A DNA stretch of 12,624 nucleotides. Source: an uncultured Atopostipes sp. Its GTDB lineage: Bacteria; Bacillota; Bacilli; Lactobacillales; Carnobacteriaceae_A. The DNA lies in assembly GCA_910588235.1 (NCBI GenBank), contig CAJUOQ010000050.1:1-12624 (forward strand). The letters are read 5' to 3'. Of this stretch, positions 7,378-12,624 are shown piece after piece (position 1 is the first letter of the stretch; each line of letters opens with the position of its first letter). The notes beneath the pieces were generated by a model, which made no database searches, had not been told where the DNA came from, and saw nothing but the letters and a program-made list of their open reading frames with translations. A program made the position numbers and the translations under genes.

Positions 7378-7386
7378 AGTATACCA
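7378..7386 (-). promoter_or_regulatory. Extended -10 promoter of tsaE
   Basis: The minus strand reads TGG then TATACT (-10 at 7378-7383, TGG at 7384-7386). The TG directly ahead of the hexamer makes an extended -10, which can compensate for the poor -35 (no TTGACA-like hexamer at 17 bp). The start would be about 40 bases before the tsaE ATG. Confidence 0.5.
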
Positions 7387-7432
7387 ATGATTATTAAAAA
7401 TAAATATTAATTTCAATCTTTAATCACGACTG

Positions 7433-7454
7433 TCGCTTCTTAGCTAAGAAGCGA
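7433..7454. repeat. 22-bp perfect palindrome between divergent genes
   Basis: Bases 7433-7443 (TCGCTTCTTAG) are the exact reverse complement of 7444-7454, with no central spacer. It lies in the 205-base gap between tsaE and the metallo-hydrolase gene, upstream of both. It may be a protein-binding operator or part of a hairpin; no long T run follows on either strand, so a terminator is less likely. Confidence 0.6.
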
Positions 7455-7535
7455 ACGTTTTATCACTGAAGACCTCCGGAATTTCTGCTAAACTTATTTT
7501 AAGACAAACACGCATTTTAGAAAGGAAAGAAGCAC

Positions 7536-8159
7536 ATGTTAAATGTAAAAACACTAATCGTTAGTGTTCTCGACTCCAATTGTCACTTGGTTTATAATGA
7601 CGAAGAAGCTCTGATTGTTGATCCGGGAGCGGAAGCCGAACGAATCAAAGCTGCGATTGAAGAATTAGACGTTCGTCCGGTAGCGATTTTATTAACGCAT
7701 ACCCATTTTGATCACATTGGGGCTGTCGATGAAATTCGTGAAGAATACAAAATTCCAGTCTATGTTTCCTCTGAGGAAGAAGATTGGTTACAAAATCCAA
7801 CGATGAATCTATCAAGAATGCAAGGAGAAGACCTCATTGTGAGGGCCGCTGAACATATTTTTCAACCGGAAGAAGTGATAGAAATTGGGGATTTCTCCTT
7901 TAAAGTCGTCGCCACACCGGGCCATTCGCCAGGCAGTGTCTCTTTCATTTTTGCTGACGGCGAATTTGTCGTTACCGGTGATGCCCTCTTTGCGGGAGGC
8001 GTTGGTCGCACCGTTTTCCCAGGCAGTGAGCCGGAAAAACTCGTGCCGAATGTTCGAGAAAAACTGTTTACGTTACCCGATCATTATACGATTTACCCTG
8101 GTCACCGCGAAACTTCCACAATTGGCAAAGAAATAAAAACCAATCCCTTTTTTAATTAA
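7536..8159 (+). CDS. MBL-fold metallo-hydrolase, glyoxalase-II-like (YqgX/GloB-like)
   Basis: Cytosolic metallo-beta-lactamase-fold hydrolase of 207 residues, the usual size of the short glyoxalase-II-like proteins of Firmicutes. The full set of binuclear metal ligands is visible: THTHFDH (54-60, with His55, His57, Asp59, His60), His130 in PGHSPG, Asp149 in GDALF and His190 in YPGH, followed by the closing RETSTIGKE...NPF signature. Such proteins hydrolyse thioesters such as S-lactoyl-glutathione or relatives, but the natural substrate in this group is not settled and sequence cannot tell. AAAGGAAAG precedes the ATG. The gene stands alone on the plus strand between minus-strand genes and ends at a strong bidirectional terminator. 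I see no convincing -35/-10 pair in its upstream region. Confidence 0.9.
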   Translation: MLNVKTLIVSVLDSNCHLVYNDEEALIVDPGAEAERIKAAIEELDVRPVAILLTHTHFDHIGAVDEIREEYKIPVYVSSEEEDWLQNPTMNLSRMQGEDLIVRAAEHIFQPEEVIEIGDFSFKVVATPGHSPGSVSFIFADGEFVVTGDALFAGGVGRTVFPGSEPEKLVPNVREKLFTLPDHYTIYPGHRETSTIGKEIKTNPFFN

Positions 8160-8173
8160 ACATCTCTAAAAAT

Positions 8174-8214
8174 AAAACTTCCTTTTCTGTAACGAATGCA
8201 GAAAAGGAAGTTTT
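8174..8214. terminator. Bidirectional intrinsic terminator between convergent genes
   Basis: A perfect 16-bp stem pairs 8174-8189 with 8199-8214 around a nine-base loop. The plus strand ends in six T residues (8211-8216) for the metallo-hydrolase gene. The minus strand ends in four T then ATTTT, serving the small membrane protein gene that stops at 8233. Confidence 0.9.
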
Positions 8215-8232
8215 TTATTGAATACATATGGA

Positions 8233-8565
8233 TTAATTAAAATATTTAAATAATTGTCCAATATTAATTAGAAGCATCAGCACGTAGGTATCTGCTGTAA
8301 TGTCCCAAAAATAATAACGATAAATAAAATAGACGATCATAAAAATCGCGATCAAGAGTAACGAGATGCGTCGGCGCTTTTGATCCTTTCTGTGGACATA
8401 AAGCGTTTCAAAAATACTTCCAGCGACCAGTACATTTAAAAATACAAGGTGCGTCACCGCAAGGAGTAAACCAGAAGTAAGATTAAACAGTCCGATGATC
8501 ATCCAAAGAATACTCGCAATCGTCGAAAACAAAACGTAATATGAAAATTTTCGTGCTGTTGACAT
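8233..8565 (-). CDS. Small membrane protein of unknown function
   Basis: I do not recognise this 110-residue protein. It is strongly hydrophobic, with about four predicted membrane segments (roughly 8-28, 31-52, 67-87 and 90-107) and a basic cytosolic-type loop HRKDQKRRR at 58-66 between the second and third. That basic loop suggests the middle loop lies inside the cell. There is no cleavable signal peptide and no catalytic motif. AAAGGGGAG stands about six bases before the ATG. It follows the thioesterase gene by 107 bases on the same strand with no clear terminator or promoter between, so the two may be co-transcribed. It ends at the shared bidirectional terminator. Confidence 0.75.
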   Translation of the reverse strand: MSTARKFSYYVLFSTIASILWMIIGLFNLTSGLLLAVTHLVFLNVLVAGSIFETLYVHRKDQKRRRISLLLIAIFMIVYFIYRYYFWDITADTYVLMLLINIGQLFKYFN

Positions 8566-8672
8566 ACCGACTCCCCTTTAAAACAATGCTTACAACTTTC
8601 TACGTTTCTCAGCCTTACTCAACATGGACTTTCTATGACTTTTTGAACTTTGACTGATTTGTCCGCGTGATC

Positions 8673-9437
8673 TTAGGCTCCGTGATATTCGATGCCGTTT
8701 TCTTTCCAAGTAAAATTGGCTGTACACTTGGTGACGCCATTGACTTCAATTTGGTGGCGAGAAGTTAAGAGATCATTCTCATCTTCTGCCAGCTCCACAT
8801 AAGACTCGACTTTTTCTCCAATATGGACTTCTTTTTCAAAGACAATATTGCCATAGACAGGATCGTGGGTCGCTAAAAACTCGTCCCCTAACGCATCTAA
8901 CATCCAAATATAATACATCGAATTATTCGCATGGAAGTTGGTATCAATGTCAAAATAACGGACCTGATAATCACGACGTTGTGCTTCGTCTAAATCTTTA
9001 AGAAATTTTGGTTTAGGCAATCGCCGAATACGACGACTCTCCGTAGAACCATAACCTTGCACAATTTCTTTCGGGATCCGTGAAAGTTTTCGCTGCTCAT
9101 CAATTAATGCAAAAACAGTAAGTACTTCTAATAATAAATGACCGGCGGCATCAAAAACTTCAAATTCTCGATAAGAAAAAATACGATTATGTTCTTTTGT
9201 AAATGTTCGGACCGTGATTTCTTCATCCGTTCGCGGCATTCTTTTCATGTTTAATTCATATTGGGTAATGATCCAATGCAAACCCAACTCCTCCACAGGA
9301 ACTGCACCAATAGCTGTGGTTTGTTCGCCTGAAATCTCAATTAATATATTCATTAAATAAGGTAAATTCATTCGACCATAGCGATCCCCTAAAAAATAAG
9401 GAACGCGTAATGTCCGTTCGTAAACTGCTGGTTCCAT
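8673..9437 (-). CDS. Acyl-ACP thioesterase (FatA-like, double hotdog)
   Basis: Cytosolic enzyme of 254 residues that hydrolyses acyl-acyl carrier protein to free fatty acid, tapping fatty acid synthesis. Two hotdog domains are evident: the first opens with the start of the fold near 7-60 (NILIEISGEQ at 30-39), the second carries the diagnostic YFDIDTNFHANNSMYYIWM (161-179), in which Asp163/Asp165, Asn167 and His169 match the catalytic D-x-D-x-N-x-H-x-N-N pattern of plant FatA/FatB and bacterial relatives. Length and layout match lactic-acid-bacterial members. AGAGGATG precedes the ATG. It lies downstream of the CinA gene on the same strand, 105 bases apart. A partner gene of fatty acid synthesis is not in the window. 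Confidence 0.92.
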   Translation of the reverse strand: MEPAVYERTLRVPYFLGDRYGRMNLPYLMNILIEISGEQTTAIGAVPVEELGLHWIITQYELNMKRMPRTDEEITVRTFTKEHNRIFSYREFEVFDAAGHLLLEVLTVFALIDEQRKLSRIPKEIVQGYGSTESRRIRRLPKPKFLKDLDEAQRRDYQVRYFDIDTNFHANNSMYYIWMLDALGDEFLATHDPVYGNIVFEKEVHIGEKVESYVELAEDENDLLTSRHQIEVNGVTKCTANFTWKENGIEYHGA

Positions 9438-9542
9438 CCGTCAACATCCTCTACTTCTTCAATTTTCTCTTTTTACTTTAAATTCACTAGCTTCATCATA
9501 ACGATTATTTGCATAAAAGTATAGAAATTCTAGTCTATATTT

Positions 9543-10850
9543 TTACTGTCGTTCTTCTCCACTCTCATCTTCACGTAATTCATCATCTATAAAAACAATA
9601 TCGGGAATCGATTGTTCTAAAAGCGCTAAGCGTACTAAATTCATCGCTGTTAAGACCGCTAAGTGACGATTTTGATTGCGTTTATAGGCAAAATGATATT
9701 TCTTTGCGAAAGCTTTCTCCGTCGCGCCAGCTACTCCAATCCAAACCGTACCCGGTAACTCGCCTTCTAAAGAAGAAGGCCCCGCTACTCCAGTTAAAGA
9801 GACCGCTACATCGGCCTGAAACATTTCTTTTGCTTTTTCCGCCATTTCTAATGCACATTGCGCACTGACGACGCCAAATTCATCGGTGATCGCTTTTGAA
9901 ACACCGAGGACTTCATTCTTCACTTCCGTACTATAGGTCACTATGCCCCCTGGCAGAACAGCACTTGCTTCCATTTCACTCGCAAAAGCACTCAAGAATT
10001 GTCCACCCGTTAAACTTTCAGCAGCAGTAATCGTTAAGCCCCTTTCACTGAGCAGTTCTTTTACATTCGACAACAAGGATTGACTTTTTTCAGCAAAGAC
10101 ATACTCATCCACCTGTTCTAAGAGCTCTTCTTTCAGTGCCTCGGCTTCTTGAGCCGCTTCCTTACCTGTGGCGGCGCGCGCTGTAATCTGCACTTCAAAT
10201 TCTTCACCTTTTGGATATACGCCTACAAAGGAAGTTTCTGTTGCTTGGGTGAAGGGTGCGATTTTTTCATTTAATTCGGCTTCACTCAGTCCAAATAAAC
10301 GCAAAGTTCTCGTCGCAAATTTCATATCAGCAAACAGATTTTCAAGGATTAAAGGGCGTACACTTTCTGTATACGTCGGCGCTAATTCATCAAAAGGACC
10401 TGGGAGTAAAATATAAGTCGTCTGTTCATATTCAAAAAACATCCCCGTCGCCAAACCTGTCGCATTTCGGATCGGGGTAGAATCTTGAATCACCAGGGCT
10501 TGGAGTTGGTTATTATCAGGCATTCGCAAACTTGAATTTTTATGGTAAGTAATAATTTTTTCTTCAGAAATTTGATCTAAAACTAAAGGAATATCCACAT
10601 ATTCAGCGATCGTTTGTTTTGTAATATCATTTTCATCGGGGCCCAAGCCTCCTGTCAGCACTACAAGGTCCGTTGTTGTCTCGATTTGTTCTAATGTAGC
10701 CCGTAATGTTTCTTTGGCATCTTCGATTAAATGACTGCGATGAATCTTAACTCCTAAACTTGAAAGTTCTTTTGCTAAAAAGGCAATATTTTGGTCGTGA
10801 GCTTTTCCAGTCAGCAAGTCGTCACTCACTGCAATAATTTCAGCTTTCAT
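9543..10850 (-). CDS. cinA: CinA-like protein: MoaB-fold COG1058 domain plus NMN-deamidase-type (PncC) domain, atypical
   Basis: 435 residues with the two-domain layout of CinA. The N-terminal domain (about 1-170) starts MKAEIIAV and keeps LTGGLGP (65-71). However, the usual GTELLLGQ-x-x-NTN signature is replaced by SDDLLTGKAHDQN, and the following TxDDLT by DENDIT. The C-terminal domain (about 265-415) has AAESLTGG (276-283), GGIVTYSTEVKNEVLGV and SLTGVAGP, as in NMN amidohydrolases that recycle nicotinamide mononucleotide. The usual glycine-rich stretch after GPxG is SSLEGELPGTVW here. Family members are known for NMN deamidation and ADP-ribose cleavage. A further acidic tail (about 416-435) ends the protein. 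GGAGGGG precedes the ATG. In most Firmicutes cinA is followed by recA; here the next gene is a thioesterase. It could be a diverged paralogue. Confidence 0.88.
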   Translation of the reverse strand: MKAEIIAVSDDLLTGKAHDQNIAFLAKELSSLGVKIHRSHLIEDAKETLRATLEQIETTTDLVVLTGGLGPDENDITKQTIAEYVDIPLVLDQISEEKIITYHKNSSLRMPDNNQLQALVIQDSTPIRNATGLATGMFFEYEQTTYILLPGPFDELAPTYTESVRPLILENLFADMKFATRTLRLFGLSEAELNEKIAPFTQATETSFVGVYPKGEEFEVQITARAATGKEAAQEAEALKEELLEQVDEYVFAEKSQSLLSNVKELLSERGLTITAAESLTGGQFLSAFASEMEASAVLPGGIVTYSTEVKNEVLGVSKAITDEFGVVSAQCALEMAEKAKEMFQADVAVSLTGVAGPSSLEGELPGTVWIGVAGATEKAFAKKYHFAYKRNQNRHLAVLTAMNLVRLALLEQSIPDIVFIDDELREDESGEERQ

Positions 10851-10887
10851 TCCATTTCCCCTCCATCAGTGAAATCTTATCCTATTT

Positions 10888-10916
10888 ATTTTATCGCCCA
10901 AACGAATCGCTTGCAA
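10888..10916 (-). promoter_or_regulatory. Sigma-A promoter of the cinA-like gene
   Basis: The minus strand has TTGCAA (10911-10916), a 17-bp spacer and TAAAAT (10888-10893). It lies about 40 bases before the ATG and its ribosome binding site. Confidence 0.6.
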
Positions 10917-10984
10917 AGAATATGCTAAATTCTGTTGTTAAATTGTATGAATGAGTCCTTTTGACGGCTCTAAAAATAGTCGTT

Positions 10985-11013
10985 TTACGCTTTTTGCTTC
11001 CTTGTGGTATAAT
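10985..11013 (+). promoter_or_regulatory. Extended -10 promoter of the small membrane protein-alr unit
   Basis: A perfect TATAAT (11008-11013) preceded directly by TGG (11005-11007) gives an extended -10. The -35 (TTACGC at 10985-10990, 17-bp spacer) is weak. The start would lie about 25 bases ahead of the first ATG. Confidence 0.7.
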
Positions 11014-11043
11014 TTATAACGTAAAGTCCAAAGGAGGCAGTTC

Positions 11044-11337
11044 ATGGAACCGCACAAGCGAAATCGATTATTTAGTCTACTCAGTGGTGGGCTCGGCGCC
11101 CTTGTCGGTTACTTTTATCCACTCCTAGTCCAAGGTTATTTACCGCTCATCGGACTGGCGATTGGTCTTCTTTATTTCTTTGGGAGCCATTCCGCTAATC
11201 AAAAGCCGCAACAGAAAAAAGTCACAGATTTCAGTTCTGATACTTGGGATTTTATTTTAAAAATTTTAATGGGTTTTTTGATTGGTGCTGCCCTTACTTC
11301 AAGCTTGAGGCTGACGATGGTCTACTTAGAACAATAA
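11044..11337 (+). CDS. Small membrane protein of unknown function upstream of alr
   Basis: A 97-residue protein I cannot assign to a family with confidence. A basic start (MEPHKRNR) is followed by two closely spaced hydrophobic segments (about 10-28 and 30-47), a polar basic stretch (49-67) and a third membrane segment (about 68-90). The glycine-rich helices (GGLGALVG, GLAIGLL) suggest tight helix packing. No enzyme motif is visible. A strong AAAGGAGG lies six bases ahead of the ATG, and an extended -10 promoter lies just upstream. alr begins 41 bases after its stop with no terminator between, so the two are probably co-transcribed. A role linked to the cell envelope is only a guess from that context. 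Confidence 0.8.
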   Translation: MEPHKRNRLFSLLSGGLGALVGYFYPLLVQGYLPLIGLAIGLLYFFGSHSANQKPQQKKVTDFSSDTWDFILKILMGFLIGAALTSSLRLTMVYLEQ

Positions 11338-11378
11338 GCATTTATTAGAAATTATTTTAGAAAATGAAAGGCGTTTTT

Positions 11379-12515
11379 ATGATGAATTTCGAGGAAGTTT
11401 CTTTAGCAAAATCAACCATTCATACCGATCTTTTACTTAATAATATTACCGCATTCAAAGAGTTACTGACTGGACAAACAAAATTCATGGCCGTGATTAA
11501 AGCGAATGCTTACAGTCATGGCGCTGTGCCCCTCGCGCGGAAAATGGAGGAAGCAGCTGCTGCGAATTACTTCGGTGTCGCTCAACTGAGCGAAGCTTTA
11601 GAGTTACGTGCTGCCGGAATTCAAACCCCTATCTTAGTGTTTAATTCGATGCGCATGGAAAATATCGCAGAGGCGATTCAACAAAATATTACGATGACTG
11701 TTTTTTCCACAGAAGTCGCGGAAAAGATTGTTGCCACCGCAGAAAAGTTGGACTTGATCGCCAAAGTGCATTTAAAAATCGATAGCGGCATGGCACGTTT
11801 AGGTGTCACGACTTTTGAGGAAGCTTGGAAAGTTTATGAAGCTTTAACTTCCCCGCATGTTTTTATTGAAGGGATTTACACGCACTTTGCGGATGCTTAT
11901 GAGCAAACGACAGATAGTTTTACTCATGAACAATTCTCGCGCTATCAAGAGATTCTCGCGCAATTTGAAACCAAAGGAATTGCCTTTGAGCTTCGTCACA
12001 CTTGTAATACCGCTGCAACCATTAATTTTCCTGAATACCATTTAGATATGGTACGAGTGGGATTAGGCTTATATGGTTTAAATCCGACTGTAGGTGAAGC
12101 AAGAGCCATCGACCTCACACCGATTGAAACAGTGCAAGCCACTGTCACCCATATCAAAGATTTTCCTGCAGGAGAAAGTGTCGGCTATAATCGAACTTTT
12201 TTCTCAGAAAAGCCGTTACGCATTGCGACCGTCGCCATGGGGTATGCGGACGGATTGGCTAAATCGCTCTCCAATAAAGGAGCCTTTACTTATCAAGGTC
12301 AACAGCTGCCGATTCTAGGGGCGGTTTGTATGGACCAAGTCATGTTAGATAGCTCGGCCGTGGAAGCAGAGCTCGCTGTCGGGGATCTGGTCACCTACTT
12401 TGGGAATCCAGCACATCAAGACTTGAGTGTCCAAGAAGTTGCAGATTTTGCTGATGAGTCGGAATATGACTTGCTCTGTCGGATTGGGAACCGCGTGGAA
12501 AGAGTTTATAAATAA
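11379..12515 (+). CDS. alr: Alanine racemase
   Basis: Cytosolic PLP enzyme that interconverts L- and D-alanine and so feeds D-Ala to peptidoglycan and teichoic acid synthesis. In 378-residue numbering, the PLP lysine is Lys41 in VIKANAYSHG (39-48; the family usually has KANAYGHG, so one Gly is Ser here). Arg140 in GMARLG, His169 in YTHF, Arg226 in MVRVGLGLYG, the second catalytic base Tyr270 in VGYNRTF and CMDQ (317-320) are all present. The C-terminal beta-domain is complete. The frame is open to an ATG at 11364, but AAAGG at 11367-11371 sits seven bases before the ATG at 11379, so I choose that start. It shares a transcript with the small membrane protein upstream. No acpS or toxin-antitoxin genes, common alr neighbours in lactic acid bacteria, are visible. 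Confidence 0.96.
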   Translation: MMNFEEVSLAKSTIHTDLLLNNITAFKELLTGQTKFMAVIKANAYSHGAVPLARKMEEAAAANYFGVAQLSEALELRAAGIQTPILVFNSMRMENIAEAIQQNITMTVFSTEVAEKIVATAEKLDLIAKVHLKIDSGMARLGVTTFEEAWKVYEALTSPHVFIEGIYTHFADAYEQTTDSFTHEQFSRYQEILAQFETKGIAFELRHTCNTAATINFPEYHLDMVRVGLGLYGLNPTVGEARAIDLTPIETVQATVTHIKDFPAGESVGYNRTFFSEKPLRIATVAMGYADGLAKSLSNKGAFTYQGQQLPILGAVCMDQVMLDSSAVEAELAVGDLVTYFGNPAHQDLSVQEVADFADESEYDLLCRIGNRVERVYK

Positions 12516-12571
12516 TCCACTTCATCACTTGAACCAGGAAGCGAAAGAAACTGAAAATTTAACTCAACACA

Positions 12572-12624
12572 ATCGAGTAGGACGAAATAAATCGTCCTCT
12601 CACACCACCAGACGTACGGATCCG
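12572..12624 (-). mobile_element. 3' end of a group II intron (domain VI and part of domain V), truncated by the window edge
   Basis: Read on the minus strand, the end of the window shows GTACGTCTGGTGG, the 3' strand of a domain V, then GTGTGAGAGGACGA...TCGTCCTACTCGAT. Domain VI is the stem 12579-12585 with 12592-12598 plus GAG/CTC (12575-12577 with 12599-12601), leaving one bulged A (12578), the expected branch point. The intron would end with CGAT at 12572, six bases after that A, as group II introns do. The domain V wording resembles bacterial group IIB-type introns. The reverse transcriptase/maturase gene would lie to the right of the window. The host sequence begins at 12571, 56 bases from the alr stop. 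Confidence 0.8.

Noticed and set aside
9505..9540. AT-rich hairpin-like sequence (TATAGA/TCTATA) after the cinA-like gene.
   Set aside because: Only six A/T-rich pairs; too weak to call a terminator.
11364..11378. Upstream ATG for alr adding five residues.
   Set aside because: The AAAGG that serves the ATG at 11379 lies inside this extension and nothing similar precedes 11364.
1..12624. CRISPR arrays, tRNA or rRNA genes, phage genes, defence systems.
   Set aside because: No regular repeats, tRNA cloverleaf or rRNA signatures, and no defence or phage protein motifs were found by reading either strand.

Overview
The window looks like a chromosomal segment of a low-GC Firmicute of the order Lactobacillales, most likely an Enterococcus relative. 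The basis is AGGAGG-type ribosome binding sites, U-tailed intrinsic terminators, a type II MurB, an acyl-ACP thioesterase of the lactic-acid-bacterial kind, and a manganese riboswitch in front of a P-type ATPase as in Lactococcus and Streptococcus. Genus assignment is inference. Nearly all genes have their own terminator or promoter, so it reads as a row of single-gene units.

Left part (about 100-2030, minus strand): a TipAS-type MerR regulator broken by a late frameshift, with a textbook MerR operator in its promoter, then murB for peptidoglycan precursor synthesis. The gap behind murB carries two perfect tandem DnaA boxes.

Metal-transport part (2214-6763, minus strand): a CNNM/CorC-type membrane protein with a CBS pair (Mg2+/divalent cation efflux family), then a 902-residue P2A-type cation ATPase. 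The 350-base leader region of the ATPase is filled by a sigma-A promoter, a yybP-ykoY (Mn2+) aptamer and a terminator that shares one strand with aptamer helix P1. The design predicts that Mn2+ turns the pump on, so the ATPase is probably a Mn2+ (or Mn2+/Ca2+) exporter although its sequence reads as a Ca2+ pump.

Middle part (6863-9437): tsaE (tRNA t6A modification) diverges from a glyoxalase-II-like metallo-hydrolase across a gap holding a 22-bp perfect palindrome. A bidirectional terminator follows, then on the minus strand a small membrane protein of unknown function and an acyl-ACP thioesterase.

Right part (9543-12624): a divergent CinA homologue without recA behind it, facing a plus-strand unit of a small membrane protein and alr (alanine racemase). 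At the edge, 56 bases past alr, lies the 3' end (domain VI and part of domain V) of a minus-strand group II intron, whose body is outside the window.

No wholly new system is visible. The best leads are the Mn2+ switch and pump, the broken TipAS regulator with an apparently intact operator and internal start, the tandem DnaA boxes, the atypical CinA, and the intron end.
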